A DNA stretch of 6,607 nucleotides from assembly GCA_016215085.1 (NCBI GenBank), contig JACRMD010000346.1, positions 1 through 6,607 on the forward strand, written 5' to 3'. This document shows positions 1 to 6,387 of this stretch, piece by piece. This stretch comes from Solirubrobacterales bacterium (GTDB lineage Bacteria; Actinomycetota; Thermoleophilia; Solirubrobacterales; Solirubrobacteraceae). A model generated the notes under the pieces. The model was not told the DNA's origin. It worked only from the letters and a program-made list of their open reading frames with translations, and did not search any database. A program made the position numbers and the translations under genes. Numbering within the stretch: position 1 is the stretch's first letter; each line of letters begins with the position of its first letter.

Positions 1-516
1 GGGGCCACCACGCCCGCCCCGCCGGACGCCCCCGGCCCCTCCGTCACCGCCGCGGGCGCCGGCGCGTCGGAGGCCGAGCGCGAGGAGGCCGCGACCGCCA
101 CGGCGCCCGACCCCGAGGTCCTCCAGCGCCAGGCCGGCGGCCCCGTCGACCAGCTCGTCGAGGAGGAGACCTCCGCCGCGGCCGCCGAGGCCGGCGCCAT
201 CGGCGGCCGGGCCGGCAGCCGCGCCGCCGAGGACCCGGCGATGGAGCCGGTCTACGAGGCCGGCGGCGGCGAGGCCGAGGGCTTCGAGGAGGCCGAGGCC
301 GAGCTCATCGAGGCGGCCTCGCACGGCGACAGCCGCGCGAACCCGATCGAGGACGCCATCACGCCCGAGGTCGAGAGCGACCTGTCGACGGCCGCCTACG
401 GCGAGCCCGACGAGGAGGACGTCACCGAGGTGACGCGCGACGTCGACCCCGCCACCGGCAAGCCGCGCGAGGAGGACGACCCGGGCGAGGGCCCGGGCAT
501 CGCCGCCGACCGCTGA
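1..516 (+). CDS. Acidic Ala/Glu-rich protein of unknown function (5' end missing)
   Basis: The reading frame is open from the left edge to a TGA at 514-516, giving 171 visible residues. Its third codon positions are G or C throughout 1-240, which argues that the gene starts outside the window. The visible N-terminal part (about residues 1-80) is low-complexity, rich in Ala, Pro and Glu, and probably disordered. From about residue 81 the sequence looks more constrained: YEAGGGEAEGFEEAEAELIE, then an ASHGD stretch and the ending GPGIAADR. I recall similar acidic C-termini in uncharacterised actinobacterial proteins, but I can name no family or function. No membrane segment or catalytic motif is visible. 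The ATG at 241 has a GAGGA seven bases upstream, so a 91-residue protein starting there is possible, though less likely given the coding signal before it. A terminator follows directly. Confidence 0.75.
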   Translation, partial: GATTPAPPDAPGPSVTAAGAGASEAEREEAATATAPDPEVLQRQAGGPVDQLVEEETSAAAAEAGAIGGRAGSRAAEDPAMEPVYEAGGGEAEGFEEAEAELIEAASHGDSRANPIEDAITPEVESDLSTAAYGEPDEEDVTEVTRDVDPATGKPREEDDPGEGPGIAADR

Positions 517-520
517 GATG

Positions 521-542
521 CGTCTGAACGCAGACGTTCTTT
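521..542 (+). terminator. Intrinsic terminator after the acidic protein gene
   Basis: The arms CGTCTG (521-526) and CAGACG (531-536) pair perfectly around a four-base AACG loop. TTCTTT (537-542) follows at once, the most T-rich stretch in a window otherwise nearly free of T runs. The position, five bases after the stop codon at 516, fits a Rho-independent terminator. The six-bp stem is short, so termination may be partial. Confidence 0.65.
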
Positions 543-578
543 AAGTCGCCCTTGATGTGGCACCGCGAGGATGCCGCC

Positions 579-770
579 ATGCCGTACGTCGTGATCACGT
601 CAGAGCGCCCGGAGGGCGCGGCGCTGTGCGAGCGCGTCACCTCGACGGACTTCGAGACCGACCACTTCAAGGCGTGCCTCGCCGACCGGCTCGCGTGGGC
701 CGTCGAGGACGCGGAGCACCAGGCGACCGGCGCGATGCCGGTCGCTGAGGACGTGCCCGCGCACGCCTAG
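579..770 (+). CDS. Small protein of unknown function (63 aa)
   Basis: This short protein begins MPYVVITSERPEG and has a central helix-like segment, DHFKACLADRLAWAVEDAE (about residues 28-46), then a short Ala/Pro/Val-rich tail. I chose the ATG at 579 because GAGG (567-570) lies eight bases upstream. In-frame starts at 552 (TTG) and 555 (ATG) would add nine or eight residues (M-W-H-R-E-D-A-A before the chosen Met) and have no ribosome binding site. There is no signal peptide or membrane segment, so it is probably cytoplasmic. The predicted pattern is a beta strand (YVVIT), a turn and one or two helices. I do not recognise the family. It ends 16 bases before the DUF3891 gene, whose ribosome binding site directly follows this stop codon, so the two are probably co-transcribed. 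Third positions are strongly GC-biased, as in the neighbours. Confidence 0.65.
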   Translation: MPYVVITSERPEGAALCERVTSTDFETDHFKACLADRLAWAVEDAEHQATGAMPVAEDVPAHA

Positions 771-776
771 AGGAGG
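771..776 (+). promoter_or_regulatory. Ribosome binding site fixing the GTG start of the DUF3891 gene
   Basis: AGGAGG, a full anti-Shine-Dalgarno match, sits immediately after the TAG stop at 768-770 and ten bases before the GTG at 787. It supports the GTG start and suggests that translation is coupled to the small gene upstream. Confidence 0.75.
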
Positions 777-786
777 CCGCGTCGCC

Positions 787-1509
787 GTGCTCCTGCGCGA
801 GGACGGCGACGCGGTCGTCGCGATCGGCCAGGCCTCGCACGCCTGGGTGTCGGGGCAGCTCGCCCGCGCCTGGGCATGGCCGGTCCCCGAGCCGCGCGAG
901 GAGCTCTGCCTCGCCGCCGAGCAGCACGACGTCGGCATGGCCGAGTGGGACCTCGCCCCCGACGTCCACCCCGGGACCGGGCGCCCGCTGCAGTTCTTCG
1001 AGGTCCCGCGCCCGGTGCACGTCGAGCTGTGGTCGCATGCCGCGGAGAAGCTGCTGACCCAGAGCCGCCACGCCGCGCTGCTGGTCTCGCTGCACGGCAC
1101 CGGGCTCTACGAGCGCTTCCCGCCGCGCGAGCCCGAGCACCAGGAGCTGGTCCGCGCGCACCTGGCCGCCCAGCGCGCGCTCCAGGACCGGCTGGCCGAG
1201 GAGGTCGGCGCCGCGCGCGAGGACCTGCGCACGGCGCAGCGCCTGCTCGCGGCGTGGGACGACCTGTCGCTGTCGCTGTGCTTCGGCCGCGACCGCGACG
1301 TGCCCGACGTGCCGGGGCCCGGCGGCGCGCCGGTGGCGCTGGCGCTGCGCGGCACGACGCTGGACCCGTGGCCGTTCGCTGCCGGCGAGGTCGCGCTGCG
1401 CGCCGAGGGCCGCCGCCTCGCCGGCCGCGCCGCCGGGCGCGACGAGCTGCGGGCGATGCTCGACGCCGCCCCGCACGTGCCCCTGCGCTGGACGCTGCGC
1501 CCGGCGTAG
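787..1509 (+). CDS. DUF3891 family protein, HD-domain-like residue pattern
   Basis: This 240-residue protein resembles the DUF3891 family: an N-terminal LREDGDAVVAIGQASHAWVSG, a following AAEQHDVGMAEWD block (residues 43-55), the TGRPLQFFEVP segment (64-74), and LLVSLHGTGLYERF (98-111). Conserved-looking polar residues are H18, H47-D48, D55, H78, H103 and D158. Their order (a single His, then an adjacent His-Asp pair, then a late Asp on helices) recalls metal-binding HD-type phosphohydrolases, but that is inference and the family has no established function that I know of. No signal peptide or membrane segment is seen, so it should be cytoplasmic. The start is a GTG ten bases after AGGAGG. 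The TAG stop (1507-1509) is followed one base later by the first possible start of the glycoside hydrolase gene, which suggests translational coupling. The length looks complete. Confidence 0.8.
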   Translation: MLLREDGDAVVAIGQASHAWVSGQLARAWAWPVPEPREELCLAAEQHDVGMAEWDLAPDVHPGTGRPLQFFEVPRPVHVELWSHAAEKLLTQSRHAALLVSLHGTGLYERFPPREPEHQELVRAHLAAQRALQDRLAEEVGAAREDLRTAQRLLAAWDDLSLSLCFGRDRDVPDVPGPGGAPVALALRGTTLDPWPFAAGEVALRAEGRRLAGRAAGRDELRAMLDAAPHVPLRWTLRPA

Positions 1510-1510
1510 G

Positions 1511-3067
1511 GTGCGGGGCGTGCGCCCCGTCCTGCTCGTCCTCGCCCTCCTGCTCCTCCCCGCCCCCGCGCTCGCCGCCGACGGCACCGAGCGCTTCCCG
1601 GACGGGTTCCTGTGGGGGACCGCGATCGCCGGCTTCCAGACCGAGATGGGCCCGCACGGCCAGGACGCCGACAGGCGCAGCGACTGGTGGGCGTGGACGC
1701 ACAGCGGCGACCCGCGGCTCTCCAAGGACCGGCCCGAGCGCGGGCCCGGCCACTGGCGCCGCTACCGCGACGACGTGCGGCTGGCCGCCAGGGGCCTGGG
1801 CGCCAACGCGTACCGCTTCGGCGTCGAGTGGAGCCGGATCTTCCCGCGCACGACGGCGACGGTCGCCAACGGCCGCCTGGACCGCGCGGCGCTGCGCGCG
1901 CTGGATCGGCTGGCCGACCGCAAGGCGGTCGCCCACTACCGCGCCGAGCTGCGCGCGGTGCGCGCGGCGGGCATGGAGCCGTTTTTGACGATCAACCACT
2001 TCACCCTGCCCGTCTGGCTGCACGACCCCGTCGCCGTCGGGCGGGCGCTCGCGGGCCGCGGCGGCGACGACCCCCTGCCCGAGCTGCAGCGCGCGGGCTG
2101 GCTCGCGGAGGGCACCGTCAACGAGTTCCGCAAGTACGCCGCGTACCTCGCGTGGAAGCTCGGCGACCTCGTCACCTACTGGACGCCGATCAACGAGCCG
2201 ATGGTCGTCGCCACCTACGGCTACGCGAACATCCCCGGCGTCTTCGCCGGCTACTTCCCGCCGGGCGCGTTCACCTTCCGCGGCGCGGTGCGCGCGGTGA
2301 CGAACATGGAGGCCGCGAACACGGCGGCCTACGACGCGGTCCACCGCCTCGACCGCCGGGCGAAGGTCGGCCTCGTGCAGAACATGATCGCCTTCACGCC
2401 GGCCGACCCCGCGAGCGCCGCCGACGTCGCCGCGACCGACCACGCCGACCACCTGTTCAACCGCCTGTTCCTCGACGCGGCGGTCAAGGGGGACGTGGAC
2501 CTCGACGCGAACGGCGCGTACACCGGCGCCGAGCGCGACCGCCACGCGCGCAAGGCGGACTTCGTCGGCGTCAACTACTACTTCCGTGGTCGCGTGAGCG
2601 CGCTCGGCGGCCCCATCTCCCAGGCGATCCCGGTGCTCGACTTCGTGCCCCGCACGGGCTACCGCGGGCTCACCGACCCCGGCGGCGCGCCGTGCCCGAC
2701 CACCTGCACCGAGTTCGGCGCCGAGCTCTACCCGGAGGGCCTGCGCCAGGTGCTGCGGACCGCCGGCCGCTACCGGCTGCCGGTCTACGTCACCGAGACC
2801 GGCCTGGCCGACGGCGACGACGACCAGCGCCCGCGCTTCCTCGTCGACCACCTGCGCGAGGTCCGCAAGGCGATCGCCGACGGCGTGCGGGTCCGCGGCG
2901 TCTTCCACTGGTCGCTGACCGACAACTTCGAGTGGGCCGCGGGCTACACGCCCAAGTTCGGGCTCTACACGATCCGCCGCAGGGCGCGGCCGAGCGCGAA
3001 GGTCTTCGCGCGGATCGTGCGCGAGAACCGGGTGGCCCCGGCGCTCGTCCGACGGTACGCACCCTGA
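1511..3067 (+). CDS. Exported family 1 glycoside hydrolase (beta-glycosidase)
   Basis: The 518-residue protein is a GH1 retaining beta-glycosidase with a (beta/alpha)8 barrel. Residues 1-22 form a signal peptide (LLVLALLLLPAPALA, likely cut after A22). GH1 landmarks follow in order: FPDGFLWGTAIAGFQTE (29-45, Q43 for sugar binding), YRFGVEWSRIFP (101-112), INHF with H163, TPINEP (225-230, acid/base E229), NYYF (355-358), TETG (428-431, nucleophile E429), HWSL (W467) and DNFEW (E474, W475). The C-terminal part, with DDQRPRFLVDHL and a GYTPKFGL ending, most resembles archaeal LacS-type enzymes. Substrate cannot be read from sequence; beta-glucosides, galactosides or fucosides are all possible. 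Two oddities stand out: export, since most bacterial GH1 enzymes are cytoplasmic, and Thr430 where TENG is usual. The only two cysteines (C395, C399) could form a disulfide. Residue numbers count from the GTG at 1511; the in-frame GTG at 1520 has a better-placed AGGG (1508-1511) and may be the true start. Confidence 0.93.
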   Translation: MRGVRPVLLVLALLLLPAPALAADGTERFPDGFLWGTAIAGFQTEMGPHGQDADRRSDWWAWTHSGDPRLSKDRPERGPGHWRRYRDDVRLAARGLGANAYRFGVEWSRIFPRTTATVANGRLDRAALRALDRLADRKAVAHYRAELRAVRAAGMEPFLTINHFTLPVWLHDPVAVGRALAGRGGDDPLPELQRAGWLAEGTVNEFRKYAAYLAWKLGDLVTYWTPINEPMVVATYGYANIPGVFAGYFPPGAFTFRGAVRAVTNMEAANTAAYDAVHRLDRRAKVGLVQNMIAFTPADPASAADVAATDHADHLFNRLFLDAAVKGDVDLDANGAYTGAERDRHARKADFVGVNYYFRGRVSALGGPISQAIPVLDFVPRTGYRGLTDPGGAPCPTTCTEFGAELYPEGLRQVLRTAGRYRLPVYVTETGLADGDDDQRPRFLVDHLREVRKAIADGVRVRGVFHWSLTDNFEWAAGYTPKFGLYTIRRRARPSAKVFARIVRENRVAPALVRRYAP

Positions 3068-3077
3068 GATCCGGGGA

Positions 3078-3779
3078 ATGGGTAGGGCGATGCCGGCCGC
3101 CGCCCCCGCGCACCTCGATGCCCTGCACGACCTCGACGTGGTGCTGCCCGTGCGCCGGGAGGCCCCATGGCTGCTGGCCACGCACGCCGCGGCGCTGGCC
3201 ACCGCGCTGCCGCGGCGCTGGCACGGCGGGGCGATCGTCGTCTGCGACGGCGCCCGGCCCGCGACCGCCCGCGCCGCGCACGACGCGCTCGCGGCACACC
3301 ACGCCGTCGCCCACCGCACGTTGCTGCGCGTGCCCCGGGGGATCGGCGCCGCCGGCGCCGCGGACCTCGGGCTGGCCGAGGCGACCGGCGAGCTCGTCGC
3401 GCTCTTCGACGCGCGCACGCGGCCGGAGCCGCACGCGCTCGAGCTCCTGGTGACCGCGCTGGACGCCGACGAGGGCACGCTCTGGGCGGCGCCGCCGGCG
3501 CCCGGCGCGGCGGTCGTGCGCCGGGAGGCGTTCCTCGCGCTCGGCGCGTTCGACCCCCGGCTGCCCGCGCGCGACGCGATCCGCGACGCCGCCGACCGCG
3601 CCCGCCGCGAGGGCTGGCGGCTGGCGGTCGTGCCCGAGGCGGCGTTCCGCGTGACCGCGGGCGCCCGCCGCGCCGGCCCGCGCTTCGCCCGCCGCCCGCC
3701 GGGCCGCTGGGACGGCGCATCGCTGGAGCGCTGGCTGCTCGCCCACCGCCGCCACGCCGTCCGGGAGGACGTCGCATGA
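3078..3779 (+). CDS. GT2-like glycosyltransferase homologue, short and motif-poor
   Basis: This 233-residue protein has the outline of a GT-A fold family 2 glycosyltransferase. It shows DLDVVLPVRRE (18-28), a second strand AIVVCDG (52-58), GIGAAGAADLGLAEATGELVALFDA (88-112), RPEPHALELLV (115-125), VVRREAFLALGAFDPRL (146-162) and GWRLAVVPEAAF (179-190). These match the nucleotide-sugar-binding half and the usual 'RREAF..lGgFDe' and 'G(w/y)r..yvPea' segments. The metal-binding DxD is replaced by D111-A-R113, and the usual acidic ED before the last helix reads RDAADRARREGW. The acceptor-binding middle is shortened (about 20 residues between DEG and VVRRE). It may therefore be inactive or use another mechanism. 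No membrane segment is seen. The ATG at 3078 gives the longest product; the ATG at 3090 is an alternative and neither has an ideal ribosome binding site. It lies ten bases after the GH1 gene and overlaps the next gene by four bases. Confidence 0.72.
   Translation: MGRAMPAAAPAHLDALHDLDVVLPVRREAPWLLATHAAALATALPRRWHGGAIVVCDGARPATARAAHDALAAHHAVAHRTLLRVPRGIGAAGAADLGLAEATGELVALFDARTRPEPHALELLVTALDADEGTLWAAPPAPGAAVVRREAFLALGAFDPRLPARDAIRDAADRARREGWRLAVVPEAAFRVTAGARRAGPRFARRPPGRWDGASLERWLLAHRRHAVREDVA
3763..3769 (+). promoter_or_regulatory. Ribosome binding site fixing the start of the MBL-like gene
   Basis: GGGAGGA lies six bases before the ATG at 3776, inside the end of the glycosyltransferase-like gene. 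The MBL-like frame stays open far upstream, to about 3167, so this site together with the ATGA overlap at 3776-3779 is what decides the start. Confidence 0.7.
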
Positions 3780-4372
3780 GCCTGCACGAGGTCCTCCCCG
3801 GCGCCCTGCTCTTCGCCTCGCACTTCTACGTGGAGGCCGGCGCGCTGTTCGACCCGCGCATCCCGGCCGAGGGCGGCATCGAGGAGGTCGCGCGCCACGG
3901 CCGGCCCGACCGCATCCTGCTGTCCAACCGCCACCACCTGCGCCACGCGGAGGCGTTCGCCGACGCCTTCGGCTGCTCGATCCACGTCCAGCGCGCCGGG
4001 CTGCACGAGTTCGCGCACGGCGGGCCCGATGTGCGCCCGTTCGGCTTCGGCGACGAGGTCGCCCCGGGCGTCCGCGCGCTGGAGGTCGGCGCGCTGTGCG
4101 ACGAGGAGACCGCGTTCCACCTGCGCACCGGCCCCGGCGCCCTGCTCTTCGCCGACGCGCTGATCCGGGGTGAGGACGGCGCGCTGGGCTTCGTCCCGGA
4201 CTTCCTGATGGGCGAGGAGCCCGAGCGGGTCAAGCGCGGCATCGGGGCCGCGCTCGCGCGGCTGCTCGCGGAGGACTTCGACGCCGTGCTGTTCGCCCAC
4301 GGCGAGCCGCTGGCCGCCGGGGGCAAGCGCGCGCTCGAGGACTTCCTGCGCGCCCGCGCGCTCGCCGCCTGA
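3776..4372 (+). CDS. Metallo-beta-lactamase-fold-like protein with altered metal motif
   Basis: This 198-residue cytoplasmic protein has the layout of a small metallo-beta-lactamase-fold hydrolase: strands around LLFASHFYVEAGALFDP (11-27), RILLSNRHHLRHAEAFADAFG (46-66), a GLHEF segment (75-79), GALLFADALI (121-130), and AVLFAHGEPLAAGGKRALEDFL (170-191). In canonical members the first metal site is THxHxDH; here the same place reads SNRHHLRH (50-57), lacking the first His and the Asp. Later candidate ligands D127 and H175 are present in the expected places. I recall similar NRHH-type proteins in bacterial genomes but no assigned function. It could be a hydrolase with one metal or another metal geometry, or a non-catalytic relative. 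The start is set by GGGAGGA six bases upstream, and the ATG overlaps the preceding stop as ATGA, implying translational coupling with the glycosyltransferase-like protein. Confidence 0.72.
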   Translation: MSLHEVLPGALLFASHFYVEAGALFDPRIPAEGGIEEVARHGRPDRILLSNRHHLRHAEAFADAFGCSIHVQRAGLHEFAHGGPDVRPFGFGDEVAPGVRALEVGALCDEETAFHLRTGPGALLFADALIRGEDGALGFVPDFLMGEEPERVKRGIGAALARLLAEDFDAVLFAHGEPLAAGGKRALEDFLRARALAA

Positions 4373-4389
4373 GGCGGTAGCGTCGCGCC

Positions 4390-6387
4390 ATGCCCCGGGT
4401 CCTGGCCGTCGCCGTCCTCCTCGCCCTGCTCCCCGCCGCCGCGCACGCCGCCACGGCGCGACCCGCCGGCGCCGGCTGCGACCGCTTCGACGACACGGCG
4501 TGCCTCCTGCCGTTCCCCAACGACAAGTTCACGAAGCTGGACCGCTCGACGGGCACCGGCCGGGTCCTGGACTTCCGCGCGGCCCAGATGCCGCGTAACG
4601 CCAAGGGCGTGCCGATCGACCCCTCCCAGTTCCGCGGCATGGACGGCTTCAGCCCGGGCTCGACGATCCTCACGCGGGTGCGCGGCCTCGACGCCGCCGG
4701 CCTGCGGCGCAGCGGCGCGGTGTCGCTCTCGGACCTGTCGGCCTACACGAAGGCCGCCGCGCCGGTCCTCGTGCTGGACCTGCGCACCGCCAGGCGCTGG
4801 CCGGTGTGGGCGGAGGTCGGCGAGGGCGGCCTGCTGCAGATCCACCCCGCGCGCAACTTCGCCGACGGCGGCCGCTACGTCGTCGTGCTGCGGGGCCTGC
4901 GGCGCAAGGACGGCAGCCGGATCCGCGCGGGCGCGCGCTTCGCGCGGTTGCGGGACGCCCGGCGCGTGCGCGACGTCCGCTACGACCGCATCTTCAAGGT
5001 CCTCAAGAAGGCGAAGGTCAGGCGCGACGACTCGCTGTTCCTGACGTGGGACTTCACGGTCGCCAGCGAGCGGTCGCTGACCGAGCGCATGCTGCACCTG
5101 CGCGACGAGGCGTTCGCGCAGCTCGGCGACCCGGACACCGGCGACCGCGTCGTCGAGGGGCGCGCGCCGACGTTCACGCTCGCCGAGAAGGCGCTCGACG
5201 GCGACGACGCCAAGTACCAGGGCCGCTTCGCCCGGGTGCTCGAGGGCACGGTCGAGGTCCCGTGCTACCTGGACTCGCCGTCGTGCGGGCCGGGCGGCGC
5301 GTTCCGCCTGAACTCGCGCGGCATCCCCGACCAGGGCGAGGACTTCCGCGCGCGGTTCCTCTGCGTCGTGCCCGACACCGCGACGGCCGCGACGCCGGCG
5401 CGGATGCTCCTGTACGGCCACGGCCTGCTGGGCAGCGAGCGCGAGGTCCTCACCAACCCCGACATCCCGCTCTTCGCCCGCGAGGCCAACGCGGTGCTGT
5501 GCGCGACGCCGTGGCTGGGCATGTCCAGCGAGGACATCCCCAACGCCGCGTCGGTCCTCGGCGACTTCTCCAAGATGGACACCATCGCCGACCGCCTGCA
5601 GCAGGGCATGCTCGCGGCGCTGCTGCTCGGGCGCGCGATGATCCACAGCGAGGGCCTCGCGACGAGCCCGCTGCTGCAGCAGGACGGGCGGCCGATCGTC
5701 CAGCCCGGCTTCCTCGGCTACGACGGCAACAGCCAGGGCGGGATCATGGGCGGCGCGCTGACCGCGTACGCCCCCGACTACGAGCACGCGGTGCTCGGCG
5801 TGCCCGGCATGAACTACGGCGTCCTGCTCCCGCGCTCGGTGGACTGGGACGTCTACGCGCAGGTCTTCCGCCCGGCCTACAAGGACGTCGCCGAGCGTCC
5901 GCTGGTCCTGGCGCTCGCGCAGGTGCTCTGGGACCGCGGCGAGGCCGACGGCGTGGCCAACCACATCGCCTCGGACCCGCTCGAGGCCACGCCGTCGCAC
6001 GAGGTGCTCCTGCACGTGGCCTTCGGCGACCACCAGGTCACGCAGTACCAGGCCGACGTGCTCGCGCGGACGGTCGGCGCGCGCATCCACACGCCGATCC
6101 TCGCCGCCGGCCGCTCGCCGCAGCGCAAGCCGTCGTGGGGCATCCCCGCCATCCCGGCCGGCGCGCCCTGGGGCGGCTCGGCGATCGTCTACTGGGACAG
6201 CGGCCCGCAGGTCGTCGGCCCGCCGCCGCTGGGCCCGGAGCCCAACCGCAGCGGCCAGGACCCCCACGAGCACCCACGGCGCACGCCGGCCGCGCGGCAG
6301 CAGAAGGCGGCGTTCCTGGCGCCCGGCGGGACGGTGGTAGATGCGTGCGGTGGCGCAGCTTGCCTAGGCAAACCGGACGTCGGCTAG
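4390..6387 (+). CDS. Exported alpha/beta-hydrolase, lipase/esterase-like
   Basis: This 665-residue protein starts with a signal peptide (residues 1-20, likely cut after AHA). The mature N-terminus has CLLPFPNDKFT (38-48), resembling the PFPND segment at the start of large bacterial extracellular lipases such as the VolA/Pla-1 type. A roughly 300-residue N-terminal region precedes the hydrolase core: LLYGHGLLGS (340-349, HG oxyanion motif), the nucleophile elbow GNSQG (446-450, S448), GVPGMNYGVLLPRSVDW (470-486), and FGDHQV (545-550), where H548 or the later DPHEH (624-628) may supply the catalytic His. Eight cysteines, in near pairs such as C30/C38, C292/C299 and C653/C658, suit disulfides outside the cell. 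The reaction is probably ester hydrolysis; the substrate is unknown. No membrane anchor is seen, so it is probably released. It follows the MBL-like gene by 17 bases. The last dozen codons use unusually many A/T third positions. Confidence 0.85.
   Translation: MPRVLAVAVLLALLPAAAHAATARPAGAGCDRFDDTACLLPFPNDKFTKLDRSTGTGRVLDFRAAQMPRNAKGVPIDPSQFRGMDGFSPGSTILTRVRGLDAAGLRRSGAVSLSDLSAYTKAAAPVLVLDLRTARRWPVWAEVGEGGLLQIHPARNFADGGRYVVVLRGLRRKDGSRIRAGARFARLRDARRVRDVRYDRIFKVLKKAKVRRDDSLFLTWDFTVASERSLTERMLHLRDEAFAQLGDPDTGDRVVEGRAPTFTLAEKALDGDDAKYQGRFARVLEGTVEVPCYLDSPSCGPGGAFRLNSRGIPDQGEDFRARFLCVVPDTATAATPARMLLYGHGLLGSEREVLTNPDIPLFAREANAVLCATPWLGMSSEDIPNAASVLGDFSKMDTIADRLQQGMLAALLLGRAMIHSEGLATSPLLQQDGRPIVQPGFLGYDGNSQGGIMGGALTAYAPDYEHAVLGVPGMNYGVLLPRSVDWDVYAQVFRPAYKDVAERPLVLALAQVLWDRGEADGVANHIASDPLEATPSHEVLLHVAFGDHQVTQYQADVLARTVGARIHTPILAAGRSPQRKPSWGIPAIPAGAPWGGSAIVYWDSGPQVVGPPPLGPEPNRSGQDPHEHPRRTPAARQQKAAFLAPGGTVVDACGGAACLGKPDVG
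6360..6371. promoter_or_regulatory. Perfect 12-bp palindrome, possible operator
   Basis: TTGCCTAGGCAA is self-complementary over all 12 bases. It lies inside the last codons of the exported hydrolase gene, about 95-105 bases upstream of the cytochrome start, where an operator or upstream activator site could sit. It coincides with a local change to A/T-ending codons. No regulator can be named, and chance is not excluded. Confidence 0.35.

Noticed and set aside
1612..3453. 613-codon + strand frame across the GH1 and GT-like genes
   Set aside because: It crosses two real genes out of frame and gives Arg/Pro/Gly-rich nonsense, while the GH1 frame has every catalytic motif.
3167..3775. Upstream in-frame extension of the MBL-like protein
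   Set aside because: This part reads as Arg/Ala-rich shadow of the GT-like gene; the ATG at 3776 has a strong ribosome binding site six bases upstream.
767..4300. Very long open frame on the - strand (1177 codons)
   Set aside because: It is antisense to four well-supported + strand genes, is full of Arg/Ala/Gly/Pro with no domain, and arises because high-GC codons leave few stops on the opposite strand.
4365..4377. CCGCC-TGA-GGCGG mini-hairpin around the MBL-like stop codon
   Set aside because: A five-bp all-GC stem with a three-base loop is expected often at this base composition and has no T-rich tail.
3826..6273. Long - strand open frame of 815 codons
   Set aside because: It lies opposite the MBL-like and exported hydrolase genes, both with recognisable motifs, and its translation is a low-complexity Arg/Ala/Val shadow.
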